DNA of 8,051 nt from Candidatus Cloacimonadota bacterium (GCA_003647765.1 QMNM01000052.1:1-8051); one strand, 5' to 3'; positions 1 to 6,029 are shown, counted from the stretch's first letter. The notes: generated from the sequence alone by a model not told the origin. Made by a program: numbers and translations.

Positions 1-2
1 TA

Positions 3-110
3 AAAGAAGAATTACAGAATGAATTTGGAGTTAATATAGATTTAGTTGTAAAAACTGAACTAACGAGAACCGGTAGGAAATATATTTTGAAGGATGTTGT
101 AAATGTTTGA
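3..110 (+). CDS. C-terminal tail of a gene cut by the left edge; possibly a PaaK/CapK-type adenylate-forming ligase
   Basis: Only one forward frame is open from the left edge. It gives 35 residues ending at a TGA at 108-110. The tail runs from KEELQNEFG to KDVVNV and contains RTGRKYIL. Phenylacetate-CoA ligase-like and CapK-like adenylate-forming enzymes often end with a short subdomain carrying an 'RT..GK.r.v' stretch followed by a hydrophobic strand, and this tail resembles that pattern. That is a weak resemblance based on few residues, so the function is tentative. The coding call itself rests on the open frame, AT-rich codon use like the neighbouring genes, and the position just before a non-coding spacer. 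Confidence 0.45.
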   Translation, partial: KEELQNEFGVNIDLVVKTELTRTGRKYILKDVVNV

Positions 111-115
111 AAAAG

Positions 116-202
116 ATATTGCACTTTTTCTCAACCGCAAAGACGCAAAGATTTATAATTATTTTTCTTTGTGTCTTTGTGGCGAAATTAAAAGTGCAAT
201 GT
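116..202. repeat. Long imperfect inverted repeat (two-part hairpin) upstream of glmU
   Basis: The outer arms attgcactttt (118-128) and aaaagtgcaat (190-200) are perfect 11-bp reverse complements, and pairing can extend to 116/202 with one G-T. The inner arms 135-151 (ccgcaaagacgcaaaga) and 166-182 pair over 17 positions, two of them G-T, around a 14-base AT loop (152-165). An asymmetric unpaired stretch (129-134 against 183-189) separates the two stems. No T-run follows the right arm, so it does not look like an intrinsic terminator. The inner motif (repeated CTTTGTG / CGCAAAG) resembles short dispersed repeats I recall from many environmental bacterial genomes. A small MITE-like or REP-like element is therefore plausible, but I see no clear target-site duplication. 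Confidence 0.75.
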
Positions 203-230
203 GGATTAGATAGATATAGGGGATTTTATA

Positions 231-1781
231 ATGTCAGATAAACAAACAGCCGCAATTGTTTTAGCCGCAGGAAAAGGGACAAGAATGAAGTCAAGTCATC
301 CAAAGGTTACATTCCCTTTAGCCGGCATTCCATTGATTGAAAGAGTTGTGATGACTTTACAAAATATTAGTATTGATAACATTGCTATTGTAGTAGGTTA
401 CAAAAAAGATGAGGTTATATCTTGCGTTTCACCAATGCAAAATGTATTCTTCATTGAACAAAAAGAGCAGTTAGGCACTGGTAATGCTGTTGCTATTTGT
501 AAGGATTACTTTAAAGATTTTAATGGATATATATTCATTTTAGCTGGTGATGTCCCGCTTCTTACGACTGATACTTTATCAAAATTAAAAGAGAAACATA
601 TACAAACTAATGCAGATGCAACAGTATTAACTGCTATTTTAGATGATGCTAAAATGTATGGTAGAATCATCCGTGATAAAGATGGAAATGTGGAAAGAAT
701 CGTTGAGTTCAAAGATGCCAATGAACAAGAAAGAGAAATCAAGGAGATAAATACTGGTATATTTTGTTTTAATTCCCCTGCACTTTTTTCAGCAGTCGTA
801 AAGATTGATAATAACAACAAACAAAAAGAATATTATCTAACTGATACTTTGGAAATATTGAAAAGAAGCGGAATGAAAGTTTCAGCACAAATTGTAGAAG
901 ACCCAACTGAAACAAGTGGTGTTAATTCCCAGCTACATCTTGCAGAACTTGAACAAAAATTGTATGAGAAAATAAAAGAGCATTTTCTTAATAATGGTGT
1001 TGTTATTGAAAATCCACAAACCGTTATTATTGAGGATAGAGTAAAAATAGAAAATGATGTGCATATTTATCCGAATTGTATTATTCGCGGCAAAACAGTT
1101 ATAAAATCAGGTTCTAATATTGGGGCTAATAGTGTAATTATAAATAGCATTCTCAATAATAATGTGCAATTGGAAGGGTTTAATTTTTTGGAAGGGTGTG
1201 AAATTCCTTCAAATACAAAATTACAGCCATTTAAGGTTTTGATAAATCAGTCCTATGTCCAAATGAATAGTACGCAAAGATTATATTCACCCTGGCGAAT
1301 GGATTATATCAAAAGTGAGAAGACGGATAAGTGCATTTTATGTAATAAAGTCAATGAAGGTTCAGTAAAAGATCAGGATAATAATGACAAAAAGCAGCTT
1401 ATACTTTATCGTGGAAAATATTCTTATGTAATTATGAATCTATATCCGTATAATAATGGGCATCTAATGGTTGTTCCTTATAAGCATTGTGCTATTATAG
1501 AAAATCTTTCTGATGATGAATTATTAGAGATGATACGACTATTGAAAAAATCAGTGATGGTTCTAAAAGAGGTATATCATCCTGATGGCTTTAATATCGG
1601 GATGAATATAGGTACTTCTGCTGGTGCAGGAATCCCAGAACATTTACATATACATATAGTTCCTCGTTGGAACGGTGATACGAATTTTATCACTACAACT
1701 GGGCTTACACGAGTTATACCAGAAGATTTCAATAAGTCATTCGCTAAATTGAAAAAAGTATTTGTTAAAAAGACAAGATAA
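231..1781 (+). CDS. glmU: GlmU-type UDP-GlcNAc pyrophosphorylase with truncated beta-helix, fused to a HIT-family domain
   Basis: The N-terminal domain (residues 1 to about 230) is a GT-A-fold uridylyltransferase that makes UDP-GlcNAc from UTP and GlcNAc-1-phosphate. It has LAAGKGTRM (11-19, R18), PK at 24-25 (K25), EQLGTGNAV (79-87), AGDVPL (105-110, metal ligand D107), YGRI (143-146), EINTGIF (172-178), EYYLTD (200-205) and GVNS (230-233). Residues about 256-335 are a few left-handed beta-helix coils. They stop at LQPFKVL, which corresponds to the 'IGPFARLRPG' region of normal GlmU, so the acetyltransferase active-site residues further on are absent. From residue 345 a complete HIT domain follows: RLYSPWRMDYI (350-360), CILC (368-371), NNGHLMVVPYKH (408-419) and the triad-bearing HLHIHIV (471-477). 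This part resembles Ap4A phosphorylase/hydrolase-like HIT proteins. At 516 aa the protein is longer than GlmU (about 450) despite the lost helix. The ATG has an AGGGGA at 218-223, seven bases upstream. The acetyltransferase step is presumably done elsewhere. Confidence 0.9.
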   Translation: MSDKQTAAIVLAAGKGTRMKSSHPKVTFPLAGIPLIERVVMTLQNISIDNIAIVVGYKKDEVISCVSPMQNVFFIEQKEQLGTGNAVAICKDYFKDFNGYIFILAGDVPLLTTDTLSKLKEKHIQTNADATVLTAILDDAKMYGRIIRDKDGNVERIVEFKDANEQEREIKEINTGIFCFNSPALFSAVVKIDNNNKQKEYYLTDTLEILKRSGMKVSAQIVEDPTETSGVNSQLHLAELEQKLYEKIKEHFLNNGVVIENPQTVIIEDRVKIENDVHIYPNCIIRGKTVIKSGSNIGANSVIINSILNNNVQLEGFNFLEGCEIPSNTKLQPFKVLINQSYVQMNSTQRLYSPWRMDYIKSEKTDKCILCNKVNEGSVKDQDNNDKKQLILYRGKYSYVIMNLYPYNNGHLMVVPYKHCAIIENLSDDELLEMIRLLKKSVMVLKEVYHPDGFNIGMNIGTSAGAGIPEHLHIHIVPRWNGDTNFITTTGLTRVIPEDFNKSFAKLKKVFVKKTR

Positions 1782-1807
1782 CAAGAACTTCTTAAACTTT
1801 TAAATTT

Positions 1808-1812
1808 AGGAG
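1808..1812 (+). promoter_or_regulatory. Ribosome binding site supporting a TTG start
   Basis: AGGAG lies nine bases before the TTG at 1822-1824. No in-frame ATG precedes the hydrophobic signal sequence, and starting later would remove it. The TTG is therefore the best start for the downstream lipoprotein gene. Confidence 0.6.
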
Positions 1813-1821
1813 TAAAATAAA

Positions 1822-2268
1822 TTGTATAGTAAATGGATTCTTTTAATAAATTTACTCTTATTATTGGTTTCGTGTAATCATTCCAAAAAAGAGAAGGATA
1901 AAGCACGGTTTATAGTTGAGAATTTGCCATATTCTATACAAGTATTAAATGGAGTTGGAAAGCCAGGATTAGGGAAAGCTGTAAGGAATGACTTGATTTC
2001 ACGAGGATTTAATATTATGGATTACAGGAATGCGAGACATTTTATTTATAATAAGACCGTAATTATTATTAGAAGTGAAGATAACAAAATAGATGTAAAT
2101 AAATTAAAGAATGCACTTGGAATAAAAAAGATATACTATCAAATAAAAGAGAACTCTGATTATGACTTACAAATCATAGTTGGTAGAGATTATAGAGATA
2201 TTTTTCCATCTATCAATAGCCAGATGGGACAATTAAGTGAAAAAAATAACAGTAAAGAAAGGTGGTAA
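1822..2268 (+). CDS. Small lipoprotein with a LytR C-terminal-type (LytR_C) domain
   Basis: The 148-aa product begins with a lipoprotein signal peptide: a basic start, a leucine-rich core (residues 7-15) and a lipobox L15-V-S-C18. Export and lipid attachment at C18 are thus likely. After a charged linker (21-29) comes one globular domain of about 38-126. It has SIQVLNGVGKPGLG (38-51), a helix ending in LISRGFNI (58-65), and a closing strand LQIIVGRDYRD (116-126). This matches the LytR_C (CpsA/LytR C-terminal) pattern of 'VxVLNGtGxxGLA..L...GF.v......D..IxxGkD'. The catalytic LytR-CpsA-Psr phosphotransferase domain is absent, so it should not be called a wall-polymer ligase; its actual role is unknown. 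It starts 40 bases after glmU-HIT, and its stop abuts the rsfS start, which indicates cotranscription with at least rsfS. The start is TTG. Confidence 0.75.
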   Translation: MYSKWILLINLLLLLVSCNHSKKEKDKARFIVENLPYSIQVLNGVGKPGLGKAVRNDLISRGFNIMDYRNARHFIYNKTVIIIRSEDNKIDVNKLKNALGIKKIYYQIKENSDYDLQIIVGRDYRDIFPSINSQMGQLSEKNNSKERW

Positions 2269-2658
2269 ATGAGTAAGGATTTAGAAGAAAAAATGCGAAA
2301 GTTGATTCATTTTGCTTTTGAAAAGAAAGCACAGAATTTGATAGTATTTAATTTGCAAGGTAAATCTGTTCTTACAGATTTTTTAATTATATGCAGTGGA
2401 CAGGGAGAGATGCATACAAAAGCAATAGCTAAGAATGTGATATTAAAAGCTAAAGAACATGGAATCCATCTTGATCATAATGAGGGTTTGGAAAATGGAC
2501 AATGGATATTGCTTGATTTTATAGATGTTATTGTTCATATTTTTGAACAGAAAAAGAGAGAATTTTATAAGTTAGAAGAGCTATGGGAGTGTATACCTCA
2601 ATTAAAATTTGTAGATGAGGAGAGCAAAATAGAGTTTTTCAGTCATCGTGAACCTTGA
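2269..2658 (+). CDS. rsfS: Ribosomal silencing factor RsfS (YbeB/Iojap family)
   Basis: RsfS binds ribosomal protein uL14 on the 50S subunit and blocks joining with 30S, slowing translation in starvation. The 129-aa product has the family's usual length and landmarks: an N-terminal helix (2-20) with KKAQNLIVFNL (19-29), TDFLIICSG (36-44, normally T-D-[YF]-F-[VI]-I-x-[ST]-G), a helix through 49-63, and GQWILLDFIDVIVHIF (77-92), then REFYKLEELW (97-106). The D-F-I-D-V-I-V-H-I-F core is nearly canonical; the Ile at residue 85 sits where Gly is common. The ATG follows the TAA of the upstream gene with no gap. An AGGTGG at 2259-2264, inside the upstream coding end, supplies the ribosome site, so translational coupling is likely. 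A LytR-type gene beside rsfS is a recurring bacterial arrangement. Confidence 0.93.
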   Translation: MSKDLEEKMRKLIHFAFEKKAQNLIVFNLQGKSVLTDFLIICSGQGEMHTKAIAKNVILKAKEHGIHLDHNEGLENGQWILLDFIDVIVHIFEQKKREFYKLEELWECIPQLKFVDEESKIEFFSHREP

Positions 2659-2867
2659 TTTATCAATGTAAAGTAATTTCATTAATTAGGCACAGAACTA
2701 CACGAAATCAGTCCTATTAGATAGCATGCATAGGTCAGGTACAAAAAATGTTCTATTTTTCATTTACTCATTATCAATCACCAGCAGTGTCATAAAAAAT
2801 TAAATATTTTAATCCGTGAATTCGCAGCTTTTGGTAATATATAAAGGAGTTATATGTAGGAGGGAAA
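2659..2867. other. Gene-free spacer between rsfS and argS
   Basis: No convincing ORF, tRNA or terminator is visible in these 209 bases. Around 2690-2711 the reverse strand reads TTTCGTGTAGTTCTGTGCC. This is reminiscent of the 'TTCGTGTxxTTCGTGGC' type of short dispersed repeat found in many environmental genomes, and may be a decayed copy. A small AT-only dyad (ATTAAA-TAT-TTTAAT) lies near 2800-2815. I found no well-spaced -35/-10 pair, although an argS promoter probably lies here because the rsfS transcript has no obvious reason to continue. Confidence 0.4.
2845..2863 (+). promoter_or_regulatory. Tandem Shine-Dalgarno sites with an AUG-UAG start-stop codon pair before argS
   Basis: The proper argS ribosome site is AGGAGG at 2858-2863, four bases before the ATG at 2868. 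Just upstream, AGGAG (2845-2849) lies four bases before an ATG at 2854-2856 that is followed at once by TAG (2857-2859). The TAG overlaps the second Shine-Dalgarno. Both sites are seen directly; any regulatory use is inference. Confidence 0.45.
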
Positions 2868-4523
2868 ATGTTTCAGAACTATCTTAAACTTAGAATAGTA
2901 AAAATTTTAGATAAATTAAAGATAAAATATAGTAAAGCAGATAATATATCATTAAAATATCCATCACCGGAATTTGGTGATTATGCCACAAATGCAGCTC
3001 TTGTTCTATCAAAAAAGAACAAGATAAAACCTATGATATTAGCAAAAAGAATTGCTGTAAGATTAGCTAAGGATAAAAAAGTAGACAAAGTAAAAGTTGC
3101 AAAACCAGGATTTGTTAATATAACTTTAAAGAAAAAACTTTATCGTGAAGTATTACAAACAATTCAAGAAGAAAATAGTGAATTTGGCTCTGATAAGCAA
3201 TTTGGTCAAAATAAAAAGGTATTAGTGGAGTTTGTTAGTGCTAATCCAACAGGACCTCTTAATATAGTCAATGCAAGAGCTGCTGCGTTTGGTGATACTT
3301 TTGTTAGGTTGCTGAAATTTCTTGGATATAATGCTTACAGCGAATTTTACATCAATGATGCTGGTAATCAAGTAGATATTTTAGTTGAGTCCGTAGAATT
3401 GCGTTATAGACAGCTCTCAGGTGAAAGTATTATTTATCCAGAGGAAGCATATCAAGGTGAATATATCAAAAATATCGCACTTAAAATTTATCTTAAATAT
3501 GGGATAAAATTACTAAATCTATCAAAAAAGGAAAGATTTAATGAACTACTAGAAAATTCCTTAAATATAGTATTAAATGAACAAGTAAAGGACTTGAAAA
3601 AATTTAATGTTACATTTGACAACTGGATATCTGAGCGCAAGTTGCGCGATAAAGGTTATATTGAGGATGTGCTTACTTATTTAGCAGAAAAGGGCTACAC
3701 CTATGAAAAAGATGGAGCTATCTGGTTCACTTCAAGTAAATTTGGTGATGATAAGGATAGGGTATTAATGAAGACAGATGGGAATGTTACTTATTTTGTT
3801 CCTGATGTAGCATATCATCTTACTAAATATGAGCGAGGTTATGAATTACTTTATGATTTATTTGGTCCTGACCACCAGGGGCATGTGCCACGATTGAAAG
3901 CTGCGATTACTGCATTGGGATACCCTGCTGACATATTAAAAATCATATATCTTCAACAAGTGAACTTCTTTTCAAAAGGCAAAAAGATAAAGATGTCAAA
4001 ACGAAAAGGGGCTATATACCGTATGCGCAATTTAATTGAAGAGGTTGGAACTGATGTAGCTAGATTTTTCTTTTTAATGAGACGCGCTAATAGTCATCTT
4101 GACTTTGATATAGAACTAGCAAAAACACAATCTGTTGAAAATCCTGTATATTATGTTCAATATGCTCATGCCAGAATTTGCAGTATTATTAGAAAAGCCA
4201 AAATGAAAAATTTCACACTTAACAAATTCAAACCTGATTATTTACAAAGATTAAAAGAGAAGTTGGAGTTCCAAATTATTAGAGAACTATCCCGTTTTCC
4301 AGAAATTCTCAAAATTGCTGCTATTACTACCGAGCTGAATATCTTGACTCAATATCTAACAGATTTAGCAACTTTATTTCACAATTATTATCATAAAATT
4401 CCTATTATTAATTCTGATGACACAGAACTGACCATGGCAAGACTTTATCTGATTAGTTCTGTGAAGATAGTTTTGGTCAATTGTCTACACTTATTAGGAA
4501 TTTCTGCACCAAAAAAAATGTAA
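2868..4523 (+). CDS. argS: Arginyl-tRNA synthetase (class I)
   Basis: This cytosolic enzyme charges tRNA-Arg with arginine using ATP. At 551 aa it is full length. The N-terminal additional domain (about 1-110) includes FGDYATNAAL (36-45) and KPGFVNI (79-85). The Rossmann core begins at VEFVSANPTGPL (120-131) and continues into AFGDTF and EFYINDAGNQVD. The KMSKS loop reads KMSKR (375-379), followed by EEVGTDVARFFFLMR and HLDFD. The anticodon-binding DALR domain starts around VENPVYYVQYAHARI and ends in the family-typical LLGISAPKKM. The oddity is the HIGH signature, where the expected H-[IV]-G-H is N132-I-V-N135. The rest of the catalytic core is well kept, so I infer a working clade variant rather than a dead enzyme. 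A strong AGGAGG supports the ATG. It is probably transcribed from the preceding 209-base spacer. Confidence 0.96.
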   Translation: MFQNYLKLRIVKILDKLKIKYSKADNISLKYPSPEFGDYATNAALVLSKKNKIKPMILAKRIAVRLAKDKKVDKVKVAKPGFVNITLKKKLYREVLQTIQEENSEFGSDKQFGQNKKVLVEFVSANPTGPLNIVNARAAAFGDTFVRLLKFLGYNAYSEFYINDAGNQVDILVESVELRYRQLSGESIIYPEEAYQGEYIKNIALKIYLKYGIKLLNLSKKERFNELLENSLNIVLNEQVKDLKKFNVTFDNWISERKLRDKGYIEDVLTYLAEKGYTYEKDGAIWFTSSKFGDDKDRVLMKTDGNVTYFVPDVAYHLTKYERGYELLYDLFGPDHQGHVPRLKAAITALGYPADILKIIYLQQVNFFSKGKKIKMSKRKGAIYRMRNLIEEVGTDVARFFFLMRRANSHLDFDIELAKTQSVENPVYYVQYAHARICSIIRKAKMKNFTLNKFKPDYLQRLKEKLEFQIIRELSRFPEILKIAAITTELNILTQYLTDLATLFHNYYHKIPIINSDDTELTMARLYLISSVKIVLVNCLHLLGISAPKKM

Positions 4524-4539
4524 GCTCATTACACAGTAA

Positions 4540-4579
4540 AAATCTAAAAAGATTAAAAGATTTATAAAGATTGAAATCT
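4540..4579. repeat. AT-rich cluster of AAAGATT / AAATCT direct and inverted repeats after argS
   Basis: AAAGATT occurs at 4548-4554, 4556-4562 and 4566-4572. The complementary AAATCT occurs at 4540-4545 and 4574-4579. Alternative 5-6 bp stems can form, for example 4541-4545 with 4550-4554, or 4558-4563 with 4574-4579. The stems have low G+C and no U-tract follows directly, so a terminator call is weak. Low-complexity sequence is the simplest reading. Confidence 0.3.
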
Positions 4580-4585
4580 CGACAC

Positions 4586-4615
4586 CTTTTTGTGATTTTT
4601 TGTGGAATTTTGTGG
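4586..4615. repeat. Three 10-bp-spaced TTTTGTG repeats before ktrB
   Basis: TTTTGTG starts at 4588, 4598 and 4608, exactly ten bases apart, forming three imperfect 10-mers (cTTTTTGTGa, tTTTTTGTGg, aaTTTTGTGg). T-tracts in phase with the helical turn can bend DNA. The same TTTGTG motif occurs in the right arm of the hairpin at 166-184, so this may instead be a decayed copy of a related dispersed repeat. The last GTGG (4612-4615) is also the only Shine-Dalgarno-like match before the ktrB ATG at 4621. Confidence 0.5.
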
Positions 4616-4620
4616 CTAAT

Positions 4621-5979
4621 ATGAATAAAAAATTTAAATTATCATCACCACAGATTATTTTATTATCCTTTTTAATTGTAATTCTTATAGGTACAGTCCT
4701 TCTTTTATTGCCTTTTTCTACTACTGGTGAGAATATAAATTTCATAGATGCTCTTTTTACAGCCACATCTGCAACTTGTGTTACTGGACTGATAGTTCAT
4801 AATACTGGCACATATTTCACACGGATTGGTCAAATGATTATTTTGCTGATGATGCAAGTAGGTGGATTAGGAATAATGACATTCTCATCTATCTTTTTGA
4901 TATTGCTAAAGCAAAGAATTAGTATCAAAGATAGATTGATTTTACAAGAGAACTTTGGACAAAAAACATCACAAAAACAAATATCTGTACTTATTCGCAA
5001 TATTGTTATTTTTACAATAATCACAGAAACAGTCGGTGCATTGTTACTTTATTTAGGATTTAGAAAAGATTTGCCTCCTTCAGAAGCGCTATATTCATCT
5101 ATATTTCATTCTATCTCTGCTTTTTGTAATGCAGGATTCTCTATTTATCAGAATAGCTTTTCTAAATATGTTGATAATCCATTAATAAACTTTACAGTAA
5201 TAAGTTTGATTATAATTGGTGGTTTGGGCTTTTTTGTATTAACTGATTTGCAGATAAAATTTTTTAGAAAATTTAAGAGGAAAAATGTCTTTTTAACTTT
5301 ACATACAAAAATTGTCTTGACCACAAGTTTGATTTTGATTATTGTAGGTGCATTGTTAATTTATTTATTTGAATGTACAAATATACTTGCTGGTTTCAAT
5401 TTAAGAACATTATTTGCTTCTTTATTTCAATCAGTAACAACGCGTACTGCTGGGTTTAATACTATTGATATAGGCAAATTGCAGGGAACAACTTTATTTT
5501 TGATGATAATATTGATGTTTATAGGTGCTTCTCCTGGCTCTACTGGAGGTGGTATAAAAACAACAACATTTGTAGTTGTGCTATATTATTTTTTCTCGGT
5601 AATTACAAATAAACAAAGGGTCGTGATTCGCAAAAGAACTATTCCAAGAGAGGTCATTTCAAAGTCCATTGTTATCTTTTTTATATCGTGTAGTATATTG
5701 ATTTTCTTTACAATGTTACTTCAACTATTTCAATCATCTGCATATTCAGGAGCAGTAGCAAAAAATAAATTTTTAGAATATCTCTTTGAGGTAACATCTG
5801 CTTTTTGTACAGTCGGATTATCTACTGGTGTAACACCAAACTTAACTTCATTATCACGCTTATTAATCACAGTTTTGATGTATATTGGAAGATTAGGACC
5901 TTTGACAATTGCAGTTGCTTTTACTCAAAAGGAAAGAATAAATATTGAATATCCAGATGAGAATATTCTAATAGGTTAG
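4621..5979 (+). CDS. ktrB: KtrB/TrkH-family potassium transporter, membrane pore subunit
   Basis: This inner-membrane protein forms the K+ (often Na+-coupled) translocation path with the RCK subunit encoded next door. The 452-aa product has four M1-P-M2 repeats. The filter segments are SATCVTGL (50-57), SAFCNAGF (166-173), TTRTAGFN (273-280) and SAFCTVGL (393-400). Each keeps the key glycine (G56, G172, G278, G399) required for K+ selectivity. MQVGGLGIMTF (78-88), the gating loop IGASPGSTGGG (301-311) and the closing GRLGPLTIAVAF (423-434) are all family hallmarks. Length fits KtrB, shorter than E. coli TrkH. I chose ATG 4621; an upstream in-frame TTG (4600) and a GTG (4612) are possible but would add residues from a repeat-like stretch. 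Ribosome-site support is weak (GTGG at 4612-4615). ktrA follows after 91 bases. Confidence 0.93.
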   Translation: MNKKFKLSSPQIILLSFLIVILIGTVLLLLPFSTTGENINFIDALFTATSATCVTGLIVHNTGTYFTRIGQMIILLMMQVGGLGIMTFSSIFLILLKQRISIKDRLILQENFGQKTSQKQISVLIRNIVIFTIITETVGALLLYLGFRKDLPPSEALYSSIFHSISAFCNAGFSIYQNSFSKYVDNPLINFTVISLIIIGGLGFFVLTDLQIKFFRKFKRKNVFLTLHTKIVLTTSLILIIVGALLIYLFECTNILAGFNLRTLFASLFQSVTTRTAGFNTIDIGKLQGTTLFLMIILMFIGASPGSTGGGIKTTTFVVVLYYFFSVITNKQRVVIRKRTIPREVISKSIVIFFISCSILIFFTMLLQLFQSSAYSGAVAKNKFLEYLFEVTSAFCTVGLSTGVTPNLTSLSRLLITVLMYIGRLGPLTIAVAFTQKERINIEYPDENILIG

Positions 5980-5990
5980 CATAGAAGAGA

Positions 5991-6029
5991 GCGTAGAGCG
6001 TAGGGCGTAATGCGTAGGGCGTAGAGCGA
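5991..6029. repeat. Seven-base tandem repeat (GCGTARR) in the ktrB-ktrA spacer
   Basis: Five uninterrupted 7-mers begin at 5991, 5998, 6005, 6012 and 6019: gcgtaga, gcgtagg, gcgtaat, gcgtagg, gcgtaga. A decayed sixth unit (gcgacaa) starts at 6026. The variant order is mirror-symmetric around the central unit. The block is markedly richer in G+C than its surroundings. It lies just after the ktrB stop (5977-5979) and about 40 bases before the ktrA ATG. No spacer-repeat architecture is present, so it is a simple microsatellite-like array and not CRISPR. Confidence 0.85.

Noticed and set aside
116-202. Intrinsic terminator for the left-edge gene
   Set aside because: The hairpin is long and two-tiered, and no T-run follows the right arm on the + strand.
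1263-1781. HIT domain as a separate gene starting at the ATG at 1263
   Set aside because: The frame is continuous with glmU, no convincing Shine-Dalgarno lies 5-10 bases before the ATG, and the upstream gene would have no stop of its own. Internal initiation cannot be fully excluded.
1822-2268. Calling this gene a full LytR-CpsA-Psr wall-polymer ligase
   Set aside because: Only the C-terminal LytR_C-type domain is present, and the catalytic phosphotransferase domain is missing in a 148-aa protein.
4600-4620. TTG start at 4600 for ktrB, adding seven residues
   Set aside because: The added residues come from the phased repeat, a TTG is less likely than the nearby ATG, and KtrB proteins align well from the ATG at 4621.
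4494-4766. Reverse-strand ORF of 90 aa across the argS-ktrB junction
   Set aside because: It overlaps the ends of two well-supported genes on the opposite strand, shows no recognisable domain and is best explained as a shadow.
5991-6029. CRISPR array
   Set aside because: The units are 7 bp with no spacers, there are no cas genes, and the array is only about 40 bases long.
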